Assembly: GCA_002343685.1 (NCBI GenBank)
Contig: DDRS01000017.1
Location: 156,693-220,692, forward strand
DNA: 64,000 bases
Direction: 5' to 3'
Origin: Thiobacillus denitrificans
Lineage (GTDB): Bacteria > Pseudomonadota > Gammaproteobacteria > Burkholderiales > Thiobacillaceae
Part shown: positions 50,125 to 58,126 of the stretch, piece after piece
Numbering within the stretch: position 1 is the first letter of the stretch
How the letters are laid out: each line of letters begins with the position of its first letter
The notes under the pieces: model-generated
Database searches by the model: none
Told to the model about the DNA's origin: nothing
What the model saw: the letters and a program-made list of their open reading frames with translations, nothing else
Translations under genes and position numbers: made by a program

Positions 50125-52083
50125 TCAGGTGTTTTCCGCCTCCAGCACCTCGATCTGACCGGACAGTTCGAGCCATTTTTCCTCCTCACGCGCCAGCTCG
50201 TCATTGACGTGCTGGAGCAACCGGCCCGTTTCCGTGATGTCCCCGACCGACAGGGCTCCGGCCAGCCTCGCTTCAAGCGCGGCTTTCTCGGCCTGCAGCG
50301 CGGCCATGCTCTTGTCGAGCTTTTCCAATGCCTGTTTCAGCGGTTTGAGTTTCCCCGAAGGTGCTGCACGTTTCGCAGCGACAGGCGGCGCCTCGACCTT
50401 GGGCGGTTCGGCGGCTTTGCCTGCCTCTTTCAAGCTCTCACGCAGCCGCTTGCCCTCGTCCAGCAGATAGCGCTGGTAATCGTCCAGATCGCCGTCGAAT
50501 GGCTCCACGCCGCCACGCGTCACCAGCCAGAATTCGTCGCACACCGCGCGCAGCAACGCGCGGTCGTGGCTGACCAGCATCACCGTGCCCTCGAATTCGT
50601 TCAAGGCCATCGCCAACGCCTCACGCGTGGCCAGATCGAGGTGGTTGGTCGGTTCATCCAGCAGCAACAGGTTCGGACGCTGCCACACGATCATGCACAG
50701 CACGAGCCGCGCCTTTTCACCACCACTCATGGTGCCGACCGCCTGCTTGACCATGTCGCCACTGAAGTTGAAGGTACCGAGGAAATTGCGCAGGTCCTGC
50801 TCGCGACTGCTGAACTGGCCGGCCCCACCGTTGGCAATCGTGTCGCGCGCCAGCCGGATCATATGTTCCAGCGGCGTGTCGGCAGGGCGCAGCACGTCTA
50901 GTTCCTGCTGCGCGAAATAGCCGATATTGAGGCCCTTGCCTTCGGTGACGGCACCATCAACCACCGGCAGCGTGCGCGCGACGGTCTTCACCAGGGTCGA
51001 CTTGCCCTGGCCGTTGGCGCCCAGGATGCCGATACGCTGCCCGGCGAAGACCGACTTGCTGACGTGCTGCACGATCACGGTCGGCGGGGTGCCGAGCGAC
51101 GCGTCGGCAGGCGGCGGGTAGCCGAAGCTGGCGTCGTCGATCGTCAGCATGGGATTGGGCAGGTTGAGCGGCTCCTTGAATTCGAAGGTGAAATCCGCAC
51201 TCGCCAGCATCGGCGCCAGCTTTTCCATGCGACCCAGCGCCTTGACCCGGCTTTGCGCCTGCTTGGCCTTGCTGGCCTTGGCCTTGAAACGGTTGATGAA
51301 GGCCTGCAGGTGGGCGATCTTGTCCTGCTGGCGGGCGAACGCTGCCTGCTGCAGCGCCATCTGCTCGGCGCGCATGTCCTCGAACGTGCTGTAGTTGCCG
51401 CCGTAACGGGTGAGTTGGCCGTTTTCGATATGGATGGTGACGTTGGTTACGGCATCGAGAAACTCGCGGTCATGACTGATCACCAGCATGGTGCCGGGGT
51501 ATTTCTTGAGCCAGGCCTCCAGCCATACTAGTGCATCGAGATCCAGGTGGTTGGTGGGCTCGTCGAGCAGCAGTAGGTCGGACGGACACATCAGCGCGCG
51601 CGCCAACTGCAATCTCATGCGCCAGCCGCCGGAAAAGCTGTTGACCGGTTGATTCAGTTCGCGCACCTGAAAGCCCAGTCCCAGGATCAGCGCCTGCGCG
51701 CGCGATTGCGCATCGTGGGCGCCGGCGTCGTGCAGCGCCATGTAGGCGTGCGCCATGCGCTCGCCGTCGTCGCTCGCCTCGGCGGCAGTCACCTCGGCCT
51801 GCGCCTCGGCCAACTGGGTGTCGCCGGCGATGACGAAATCGGTCGCGCTCTCGCTCGTCTCCGGCATGTCCTGCGCCACCTGTGCCATGCGCCACTGCGA
51901 CGGCATCGAAAAGTCGCCCTTGTCTTCGTGCAGGGTGCCGTTCAGGAGCGCGAACAGGCTGGACTTGCCGGCGCCGTTGCGGCCGACCAGACCGGCCTTT
52001 TCGCCGGGGTTGATCGACACCGACGCGTTGTCGAGCAGGACCTTGGCACTACGCCTAAGGCTGAGATTCTTGAGGATGATCAT
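50125..52083 (-). CDS. ABC-F family ATPase (YheS-like)
   Basis: A 652-residue ABC-F protein with two ATPase domains and no membrane helices. Domain one has Walker A GRNGAGKSS, signature FSGGWRMRLQLARAL and Walker B LLLLDEPTNHLD; domain two has GANGQGKST, MSGGEKARL and LLLLDEPTNHLD. The interdomain linker (about residues 240-310) is Lys/Gln-rich, and a Lys-rich C-terminal coiled coil follows. Layout and C-terminal extension match YheS rather than EttA. ABC-F proteins act on the ribosome to relieve stalling. It is divergent from the tandem small genes. Confidence 0.92.
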   Translation of the reverse strand: MIILKNLSLRRSAKVLLDNASVSINPGEKAGLVGRNGAGKSSLFALLNGTLHEDKGDFSMPSQWRMAQVAQDMPETSESATDFVIAGDTQLAEAQAEVTAAEASDDGERMAHAYMALHDAGAHDAQSRAQALILGLGFQVRELNQPVNSFSGGWRMRLQLARALMCPSDLLLLDEPTNHLDLDALVWLEAWLKKYPGTMLVISHDREFLDAVTNVTIHIENGQLTRYGGNYSTFEDMRAEQMALQQAAFARQQDKIAHLQAFINRFKAKASKAKQAQSRVKALGRMEKLAPMLASADFTFEFKEPLNLPNPMLTIDDASFGYPPPADASLGTPPTVIVQHVSKSVFAGQRIGILGANGQGKSTLVKTVARTLPVVDGAVTEGKGLNIGYFAQQELDVLRPADTPLEHMIRLARDTIANGGAGQFSSREQDLRNFLGTFNFSGDMVKQAVGTMSGGEKARLVLCMIVWQRPNLLLLDEPTNHLDLATREALAMALNEFEGTVMLVSHDRALLRAVCDEFWLVTRGGVEPFDGDLDDYQRYLLDEGKRLRESLKEAGKAAEPPKVEAPPVAAKRAAPSGKLKPLKQALEKLDKSMAALQAEKAALEARLAGALSVGDITETGRLLQHVNDELAREEEKWLELSGQIEVLEAENT

Positions 52084-52165
52084 GCAGACGATGCGGTGCG
52101 CCGAAACGCCCCGCCCAAACCGAAAGCCGGATTCTACCTTGCCGCCACGATTCGCCCGGCCGGCA

Positions 52166-52210
52166 TGTCGACTGTTTAGCGCTTCGACACGGGATGACGG
52201 TTTTCCGTCA
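52166..52210. promoter_or_regulatory. Two inverted repeats, candidate enhancer sites
   Basis: TGTCGA-N12-TCGACA (52166-52189) and TGACGG-TTTT-CCGTCA (52195-52210) are perfect inverted repeats. They lie about 120-165 bases upstream of the predicted start site of the sigma-54-type promoter, the usual place for an activator's upstream sites. An AT-rich block at 52259-52282 could allow DNA bending between them. No sigma-54 activator gene lies in this window. Confidence 0.5.
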
Positions 52211-52304
52211 ACTCACGCCACGACTTGAACCGGAGCTCCAAACAGGGCCCACGCATCCATTTGTTTTATTTATATTTTTTTCGTCACGGGCACTGCCGTT
52301 CAGA

Positions 52305-52320
52305 TGGCACAGGCATTGCA
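52305..52320 (+). promoter_or_regulatory. Sigma-54-type (-24/-12) promoter
   Basis: TGGCACAGGCATTGCA matches the RpoN consensus TGGCACG-N4-TTGCA at all but one position, with GG and GC at the required spacing. The predicted start of transcription is near 52331, leaving a leader of about 26 bases with AAGGAG before the first small gene. No plausible -35/-10 pair was found nearby. Confidence 0.78.
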
Positions 52321-52356
52321 AGTATCCAGGCAAGCAAGCCAACCAAGGAGCACATC

Positions 52357-52509
52357 ATGAAACTGCAATTCGGCAAAAACCAACTGGTCCTCGAACTCAG
52401 TTCCTCACCTTTTGCCTGGTTCCACGGCCAGACCGAACGCATGAGCCTCACCAGCCTGTCGCTGCTGTTCGTGCAGTTCTCCCTGTTTGCCCGTCAGCCT
52501 GCCGTCTGA
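52357..52509 (+). CDS. Tandem small protein A (50 residues), unknown family
   Basis: A 50-residue protein starting MKLQFGKNQLVLELSSSPF, with AAGGAG seven bases before the ATG and a sigma-54-type promoter 37 bases upstream. It has no signal peptide or cysteine. The pattern LVLELSSSPFAWFHGQTERMS followed by LTSLSLLFVQFSLFAR suggests two amphipathic strands or a strand and a hydrophobic helix. Its last base pair of codons overlaps the start of the next gene (TGATG). That gene encodes a clearly related protein: aligned residues LS-SP--(W/F)F-G---RMS--SL-LLFV-F. I recognise no known family. Confidence 0.72.
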   Translation: MKLQFGKNQLVLELSSSPFAWFHGQTERMSLTSLSLLFVQFSLFARQPAV

Positions 52510-52664
52510 TGCAAGTAGGTCGAGCCACCAGCGTGAGCATCAATCTGTCTCGCTCGCCGTTGGGATTCTTTAGCGGCAGCACCTGCCGCATGTCGATGTT
52601 CAGCCTGACGCTGCTGTTCGTCGAATTCCGGGTGCTGCGACGCACGGCCGCGCATTGCGCGTGA
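52509..52664 (+). CDS. Tandem small protein B (51 residues), paralogue of A
   Basis: A 51-residue protein whose ATG overlaps the stop codon of small gene A (TGATG), so it is translated by re-initiation. It aligns with A along most of its length: INLSRSPLGFFSGSTCRMS pairs with LELSSSPFAWFHGQTERMS, and SLTLLFVEFRVLRR with SLSLLFVQFSLFAR. It differs in being basic and in having two cysteines (in STCRMS and the C-terminal HCA). It ends four bases before the stop codon of the convergent histidine kinase gene. Function is unknown; the pair could form a heteromer or a toxin/modulator-like small-protein pair, which is inference. Confidence 0.7.
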   Translation: MQVGRATSVSINLSRSPLGFFSGSTCRMSMFSLTLLFVEFRVLRRTAAHCA

Positions 52665-52668
52665 CCGC

Positions 52669-53955
52669 CTAACGGCGGATTTCCAGTATTGCCTCCAGCC
52701 CACCTTGCGGGCGATTGCGTAACACCACCTTCAAACCGTTCGTTTCCGCCAGCTGCCGCACGATCGCCAGCCCGAGGCCCGTTCCCCCCGTTGCCTGCGA
52801 ACGCGACGTTTCCAGCCGATAGAACGGCCTGAACACTTTCTCCAGCTGATCATTCGGAATGCCGGCACCGGCATCGCGCACGATCACGCGCGCCAGATTC
52901 CCGGTGCATTCCAGCACCAGCTCGACCGGCGTGCCGCCGCCATAGCGCTGCGCATTCTGGATCAGGTTCGACACGATCTGCCGCACTGCCAGACGACCAG
53001 CCTCGATCATGCACGGCGCCGCGCCCGGCCAAGGCAGATCCGCATCGACGGCCGCCTCTTCCAGCAAACCGGCAAGGTCGAAGCGCGTCCGGCTTTCCGC
53101 CTGGGTCGTGCGCGCCAGTTCCAGATAGCCGGTGATCAGCTTGTTCATGTCGGCCAGATCGGCCACCGCACGGTCGATGCGCGCCGGGCTGGAGGCATCG
53201 CGCAACATTTCCAGGTTGAGCTGCAGTCGTGTCATGGGGGTACGCAGGTCATGCGAAATGCCTGCCAACAGGGTGGTGCGGTTATCCAGCAGCGCACGCA
53301 CCTCGGCCGCCATGGTGTTGAAACGACGGGCGAGTTCGGCGAGTTCGGCAGGGCCGGTTTCCGGCAAGGGTTCCGGAAGCTCGCCCGCCCCGACCTGGCC
53401 GGCCGCGTCCGCCGCCCGCGCCAGTGGCACGGTGATGCGGCGCACCAGGAACAGCGCGGTCAGCAGACTGAGGAATGTGCCCAGGGCGATCACCGCGATC
53501 GCCGCCAGCGGCGGCTTGACGGCGTAGCGGCGCGGGAAGAAGCCGACGTGCAGGTCATGGCCGCCCACCGGAATGTCCAGCCAGGCCGCTTCGGTTCCGG
53601 GTACGCCGCGCAGGATCACGTCGTCGCCGACGCGCCGGCTCAGTGCATCCTCGATCTGGGTACGAAAAGCGAAATGCGGCGCGTCTGCCGTCGCGCCGAT
53701 ATTCAAGGTCGTCAGACGCAAACCATGGCGGCGCGCCAGTTCGCGCTCGAACGCCGCGCGCGTCTGCGGCGGCAGTTCCACCCAGGTTTGCGCCGACAGC
53801 ACGATCAGGCCGGCCAGATCGTCGGCCGAGCGCTCCGCCACCGGAACGATCAGCGTGCGATACACCACCCAGAACGCAGCCGCCTGGAACACGATGAACG
53901 CCAGCGCCAGCGTCAGTGCGGTGCGGGCGAACAACGAACGGGGAAAGTGCTTCAC
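52669..53955 (-). CDS. EnvZ-type sensor histidine kinase
   Basis: A 428-residue sensor kinase. TM1 is TALTLALAFIVFQAAAFWVVY, a periplasmic domain of about 110 residues follows, TM2 is LAAIAVIALGTFLSLLTALFL, and then HAMP. The dimerisation box LLAGISHDLRTPMTRLQL holds the phosphorylated His235. The ATPase domain has IVSNLIQNAQRYG (N box), VRDAGAGIP (G1) and GGTGLGLAIV (G2). The start is GTG, overlapping the response regulator's stop codon (GTGA). It phosphorylates the partner encoded just upstream. The periplasmic signal is unknown. Confidence 0.93.
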   Translation of the reverse strand: MKHFPRSLFARTALTLALAFIVFQAAAFWVVYRTLIVPVAERSADDLAGLIVLSAQTWVELPPQTRAAFERELARRHGLRLTTLNIGATADAPHFAFRTQIEDALSRRVGDDVILRGVPGTEAAWLDIPVGGHDLHVGFFPRRYAVKPPLAAIAVIALGTFLSLLTALFLVRRITVPLARAADAAGQVGAGELPEPLPETGPAELAELARRFNTMAAEVRALLDNRTTLLAGISHDLRTPMTRLQLNLEMLRDASSPARIDRAVADLADMNKLITGYLELARTTQAESRTRFDLAGLLEEAAVDADLPWPGAAPCMIEAGRLAVRQIVSNLIQNAQRYGGGTPVELVLECTGNLARVIVRDAGAGIPNDQLEKVFRPFYRLETSRSQATGGTGLGLAIVRQLAETNGLKVVLRNRPQGGLEAILEIRR

Positions 53956-54665
53956 CCTTTGCCCTGCGGCACGAACAGGTAGCCCTGTCCGCGCTGGGTA
54001 CGGATATAGGCTGGATTGGCCGGGTCATCCTCGATCTTCTTGCGCAGGCGATTCACCCGAACGTCGATGCTGCGGTCGAACGGATCGCGCTCGAATCCAC
54101 GCAGCTGGTCCATCAGCCAGTCGCGTGACAGCGCACGGTTGGCATGGGTGACAAAGATTTCCAGCAGTTCGTATTCGCCGCTGGTCAGCGGGATCTCGGC
54201 ATCGGCTCGACTGAGCGTCCGGGCGTCGAGGTTGACGCTGAACGGGCCGAAACGCACCAGTCGGGCGGTTTCGGCCGCGGCCGGTGCTGCGGCGCCATTC
54301 TGCCGCCGCAACACCGCGCGGATACGGGCCAGCAGTTCACGCGGATTGAACGGCTTGGGCAGATAGTCATCGGCGCCGACCTCGAGGCCGATGATGCGGT
54401 CGACGTCTTCACCCCGGGCCGACAGCATGATGATGGGAGGGAAGCCCGGCTGCGCGCGCAAGCGCCGCGCGACCGACAGGCCGTCCTCGCCCGGCATCAT
54501 CCAGTCGAGCACCAGCAGATCCGGCAGGCGGGCGGCCAGCAGGCGATCGAGCGCGGGGGCGTCTTCAGCCGTTTCGACCCGATAGCCCTGGCTCGTCAGG
54601 TATTCGGCCACCAGTTCGCGGATACCCGGGTCGTCGTCGGTCACATAAATGATGTCTTTTTCCAT
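53952..54665 (-). CDS. OmpR-type response regulator
   Basis: A 237-residue response regulator. The receiver domain has the acidic pocket DDD near residue 10, phospho-acceptor Asp54 in LLVLDWMMPGEDG, and the conserved Lys in DYLPKPFNPREL. The C-terminal winged helix contains LTSGEYELLEIFVTHANRALSRDWLMDQLRG and the recognition helix DRSIDVRVNRLRKKIE. It forms an operon with the histidine kinase. Its start faces three envelope-protein genes across an interval with a GTTACA direct repeat, suggesting that it controls them and itself. Confidence 0.94.
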   Translation of the reverse strand: MEKDIIYVTDDDPGIRELVAEYLTSQGYRVETAEDAPALDRLLAARLPDLLVLDWMMPGEDGLSVARRLRAQPGFPPIIMLSARGEDVDRIIGLEVGADDYLPKPFNPRELLARIRAVLRRQNGAAAPAAAETARLVRFGPFSVNLDARTLSRADAEIPLTSGEYELLEIFVTHANRALSRDWLMDQLRGFERDPFDRSIDVRVNRLRKKIEDDPANPAYIRTQRGQGYLFVPQGKG

Positions 54666-54704
54666 GTGGCAAATATATCAGCAGGGACGGCACGCTATCC
54701 GCCG

Positions 54705-54720
54705 GTTACACACTGTTACA
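54705..54720. promoter_or_regulatory. Direct-repeat site for the OmpR-type regulator
   Basis: GTTACA-CACT-GTTACA is an exact direct repeat with a ten-base period, the arrangement bound by OmpR/CpxR-type dimers. It lies between the response regulator gene and the divergent envelope-protein genes, 94 bases before the first of those. The regulator is inferred from position. Confidence 0.6.
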
Positions 54721-54813
54721 AAATCACCCCTGCGTGAAACAGTGCGCTTACTTTCCTCAACCAAACTGCGAAGCGTGGAAGCGAAACAGGCAACCACAGA
54801 AATGGAGACCACG

Positions 54814-55095
54814 ATGAACACACGACGAAACTGGATTATTGGGCTGGCCGGATTGGGACTGGTGATTGCCGTCCCGGTTCAGGCAGCACCGAATTTCATG
54901 GATGGCGTGATCATCGTGGCCAAGCGCGACCGCGCCGACGAGGCTCGGCAGGATGCGCGCGATGCCCGCCGGGACGAACGGCGCGCGACCCGCCGCGAAA
55001 CCGTTCGCGAGGAGCCGGAAGGCTACGGCTACGGCTACGAGCGTCGTCAGCAACGCAAATTCGAGGACGACGGTCGCCCCCGCGACCGCCGCTGA
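54814..55095 (+). CDS. Small secreted Arg/Asp-rich protein
   Basis: A 93-residue protein. A signal peptide (NTRRNWIIGLAGLGLVIAVPVQA) is followed by a short APNFMDGVIIVAKRD segment and a charged, probably helical stretch rich in Arg and Asp (ARQDARDARRDERRATRRE). It ends EGYGYGYERRQQRKFEDDGRPRDRR. TGGAG precedes the ATG. It is the first of three co-oriented secreted-protein genes facing the two-component system and is the likely first target. A periplasmic polyelectrolyte- or membrane-associated role is inference. The family is not recognised. Confidence 0.75.
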   Translation: MNTRRNWIIGLAGLGLVIAVPVQAAPNFMDGVIIVAKRDRADEARQDARDARRDERRATRRETVREEPEGYGYGYERRQQRKFEDDGRPRDRR

Positions 55096-55140
55096 CCCCA
55101 GAGCGCAAGTACTGAATTCACTGCAACAAGGAGAGTAAGC

Positions 55141-55728
55141 ATGAAAACACGCCTTTTGAACACGACGCTGGTCGCCGCCCTGATTGTCGCCAGCGGCGGC
55201 GCGTACGCCGGCCCTGGCCGTTATGACGCGGATGGCTTTGTCACCCGTGCCCGCGTGGTTTCGAGCACGCCGATTTACGACACGGTCAACGAGCCGCGCC
55301 GCGAATGCTGGACAGAAACCGTCGGCCACGAAACCCGCAGCTACCGGGAAGGAAATGGCGGCGGCGGTGCGATTCTCGGCGCCATCGCCGGTGGCCTGCT
55401 CGGTTCCACCGTCGGCAAGGGCGACGGCCGGGTGGCCGCCGCTGCCGTGGGCGCAGCCACCGGCGCCGTGGTAGGCGACCGCTGGAATGGCAGCGGCACA
55501 CGCTACGAAGAAACGCGCCCGCGTCAGGTCGAGCGCTGCCGCGTCCAGGACAACTATCGCCAGGTGCTCAGCGGCTACGACGTGCGCTACCGCTTCCAGG
55601 GCCGCGAATACAGCACCCGCCTGCCGTACGACCCCGGCAAGTGGCTGACGCTCAACGGAAATTTTTCGGTGGCCGATGATCCGCGCGATGCGCGCTGGAA
55701 CGACGACCGCGGCGACTGGAACGATTGA
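55141..55728 (+). CDS. Glycine-zipper 2TM periplasmic protein
   Basis: A 195-residue secreted protein. The signal peptide ends SGGAYA. The central glycine-zipper double hairpin (GGGGAILGAIAGGLLGSTVGKG then AAAAVGAATGAVVG) resembles the Rickettsia 17-kDa antigen/SlyB family. A C-terminal half has paired cysteines (REC-TETV, ERC-VQDN) and a YDVRYRFQGREYSTRLPYDPG segment common in such proteins. There is no lipobox Cys, so it is soluble or membrane-inserted via the zipper. It lies 45 bases after the Arg-rich protein gene. A role in envelope integrity or stress fits the family and the neighbouring two-component system. Confidence 0.88.
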   Translation: MKTRLLNTTLVAALIVASGGAYAGPGRYDADGFVTRARVVSSTPIYDTVNEPRRECWTETVGHETRSYREGNGGGGAILGAIAGGLLGSTVGKGDGRVAAAAVGAATGAVVGDRWNGSGTRYEETRPRQVERCRVQDNYRQVLSGYDVRYRFQGREYSTRLPYDPGKWLTLNGNFSVADDPRDARWNDDRGDWND

Positions 55729-55771
55729 CGCACATCCGCAGACCCGTCCCTATCTGTAAAGGAGAACAACC

Positions 55772-56146
55772 ATGTTACGCACCCTGCTGATTGCAGCCGC
55801 CCTGCTCACCGCCTCCAGCGCCTCTTTCGCCCATGGCGGCAGCTACGGTTATGGCCGCGTGGTATCGGTCGAGCCGAACGTTGTCATTTCGTTCGGGACC
55901 TATCGGCCCGATGGTTTCCGGGTCCTGTACGAGTCGGGCGGAAGCCGCTACTGGACCCGAACGTCGTACTATCCCGGCCCCACCATCATGCTGCCGCCGC
56001 CCTATCGGGTCGAGCGCGTCTATTACCGTGATGACTACAGGCCCTGGGATGATCGCGGCTGGAACCACCGCCACGGCGAGCGGGATGGCTGGCGCGAGGA
56101 ACGCCGGGAACATCGCCGCGAGCATCGTCGTTATGACTACGACTGA
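55772..56146 (+). CDS. Secreted Tyr/Arg-rich protein
   Basis: A 124-residue protein with AAAGGAGAAC before the ATG and a signal peptide ending ASSASFA. The mature part starts HGGSYGYGRVVSVEPNVVISFG, then has a YRPDGFRVLYESGGSRYWT and PGPTIMLPPPYRVERVYY beta-like region. It ends in a very charged tail (HGERDGWREERREHRREHRRYDYD). It is the third gene of the envelope trio, 43 bases after the glycine-zipper gene. Like the first member it ends in an Arg-rich charged tail. I do not recognise a family. It converges on kup. Confidence 0.75.
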   Translation: MLRTLLIAAALLTASSASFAHGGSYGYGRVVSVEPNVVISFGTYRPDGFRVLYESGGSRYWTRTSYYPGPTIMLPPPYRVERVYYRDDYRPWDDRGWNHRHGERDGWREERREHRREHRRYDYD

Positions 56147-56206
56147 GCCGGCCGGAACCTAGGGCATGCGGGTCGACGCATCAGGCCCGGATGCGGGGAA
56201 TCCAGA

Positions 56207-58087
56207 TCAGATTTCCACCCGTGAACCCAGTTCGATCACCCGGTTTGCAGGCAGGTTGAAATATTCCACCGCACTTCCGGCATTGCGCGACAACCACCGA
56301 AACAGCTGCTCTCGCCAGTGGGACATCCTGCTGTCGACCTCCTGGCTGGAGACGATGGTTTCGCGGCTCAGGAAATACGAGGTCTGCATGGGCTCGAACG
56401 CCAGGCCGAATTGCGGCCCCAGGCCTTCGAGCGCAGCGGGCACGTCGGGACGGTTTTTGAAACCGAAGGTGAGGATTACGGCATAGGCTTCGTTGCCCAA
56501 GGGTTCGACACGCATCCGGTCCTCGAACGCCACCCACGGTTCGGTCTTGATTCTGACGGTGAGGAATACCAGCCGTTCGTGCAGCACCCGGTTGTGGTTC
56601 AGGTTGTGCAACAGCGCATGCGGCACGGTGTGGGCACTGGCATTGAGGAATACCGCGGTTCCCGGGACGCGCGTCGGCGGATGCGCCATGAGACCGGCGA
56701 GGAAATCGGTCAGGGGAATATCCACCGCGCCAACCTGAGTCAACAGACAGCGCCTTCCGCGCACCCAGGTTCGCATGACGATGAACACCAGGGTCCCCAG
56801 GATCAGCGGAAACCAGCCGCCCTCGGTGATTTTCAGCAAGCTGGATGAAAAGAATGCGGCATCGATCAGCAGGAACATGGCAGTCACCGCAAGACTGCCG
56901 AACAGGCCATAGCCCCACCCATAATGAATGACGAAAAAGGTGAGCAGCGTCGTCACCAGCATGGTGCCGGTTACGGCGAGCCCGTATGCGGCGGCGAGGT
57001 GGTCCGACTTGCCAAAGCCGGCGACCACCGCCACGACCAGCACGAACAGCAACCAGTTGACGACCGGAATGTATATTTGCCCGAATGCCTTGGACGACGT
57101 CTGCACCACCTGCATGCGTGGCAGGTAACCCAGCTGGATGGCCTGCCGCGTGAGCGAGAAGGCGCCGGTGAGGGTCGCCTGAGCGGCGATCACTGTCGCA
57201 GCGGTAGCCAGCAGCACCATGGGATAGAGCGCCCATGCAGGGTAGAGTAGAAAGAAGGGATTGTGTCCGGCAGCGGGTATCCGCGACAACAGGGCGCCCT
57301 GACCCAGATAATTCAGCACCAGAGCAGGAAACACCAGGCCATACCACGCCAGCCGGATCGGCGCGCGGCCGAAATGCCCCATGTCGGCGTAGAGTGCTTC
57401 GGCACCGGTAAAGGCCAGCAGCACGGCCCCCAGCACTACGAACGACGCAAAGCCGTGCTGGGTGATGAACCACCAGGCATGTTCCGGATACAGCGCGTTC
57501 AGTACCTGTGGATAGTGCGCTATCTGGTATACGCCCCCCACCGCCAGCGCGACAAACCAGAGCATTGCGATCGGACCGAACCAGGCGCCCACGCTGGCCG
57601 TGCCATGCTGCTGCATGATGAACAAGCCGGTGAGTACGGCGATTGCCAGCGGCATCACATAGGGTTCGAACACATGGGTGCCGACCGACAGGCCCTCGAC
57701 CGCCGACAGCACCGAAATCGCAGGGGTCAGCACGGCATCGCCGTAGAACAGTGCAGCTCCCGCCATGCCGGCCAGCGCCACCATACGCAATGCACGCGGC
57801 CGCTCCGCTACGGCCTGCCGTGCCAGCGCAAGCAAAGCCATGATGCCGCCTTCGCCGTGGTTGTCGGCACGCAGCACCAGCAACACGTATTTCAGGGACA
57901 CCACCAGCATCAACGCCCAGAAAATCGCCGACGCGGCGCCTAACACGGTCTCGGGCCCGGCGGGGATGCCATGGGCCGGGCTCAGGGTTTCCTTCAGGGC
58001 ATAGAGCGGACTGGTGCCGATGTCACCGTAGACGACACCGAGCGCGGCAAGGGTCAGCGCCGCGCGGCTGTGAGCGTGTGCTTCCAT
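56207..58087 (-). CDS. kup: Low-affinity potassium transporter Kup
   Basis: A 626-residue K+ uptake permease of the Kup/HAK/KT family. It has about twelve membrane helices, beginning LTLAALGVVYGDIGTSPLYALKE (the family signature), with GEGGIMALLALARQA, FYGDAVLTPAISVLSAVEG and TGAEALYADMGHFGR in order. The C-terminal 150 residues form the cytoplasmic domain (FLNASAHTVPHALLHNLNHNRVLHERLVFLTV). Kup is a proton-coupled potassium importer. It stands as a single gene, convergent with the secreted-protein trio. Confidence 0.97.
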   Translation of the reverse strand: MEAHAHSRAALTLAALGVVYGDIGTSPLYALKETLSPAHGIPAGPETVLGAASAIFWALMLVVSLKYVLLVLRADNHGEGGIMALLALARQAVAERPRALRMVALAGMAGAALFYGDAVLTPAISVLSAVEGLSVGTHVFEPYVMPLAIAVLTGLFIMQQHGTASVGAWFGPIAMLWFVALAVGGVYQIAHYPQVLNALYPEHAWWFITQHGFASFVVLGAVLLAFTGAEALYADMGHFGRAPIRLAWYGLVFPALVLNYLGQGALLSRIPAAGHNPFFLLYPAWALYPMVLLATAATVIAAQATLTGAFSLTRQAIQLGYLPRMQVVQTSSKAFGQIYIPVVNWLLFVLVVAVVAGFGKSDHLAAAYGLAVTGTMLVTTLLTFFVIHYGWGYGLFGSLAVTAMFLLIDAAFFSSSLLKITEGGWFPLILGTLVFIVMRTWVRGRRCLLTQVGAVDIPLTDFLAGLMAHPPTRVPGTAVFLNASAHTVPHALLHNLNHNRVLHERLVFLTVRIKTEPWVAFEDRMRVEPLGNEAYAVILTFGFKNRPDVPAALEGLGPQFGLAFEPMQTSYFLSRETIVSSQEVDSRMSHWREQLFRWLSRNAGSAVEYFNLPANRVIELGSRVEI

Positions 58088-58126
58088 GAAGCAAAGTGAC
58101 TGGCCGGGAGATGTGAAGCCGGCAGA

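Noticed and set aside
52259..52282. Sigma-70 promoter in the AT-rich block before the tandem small genes
   Set aside because: TTG- and TATA-like hexamers are present but not at 16-18 base spacing; the -24/-12 element is a much better match.
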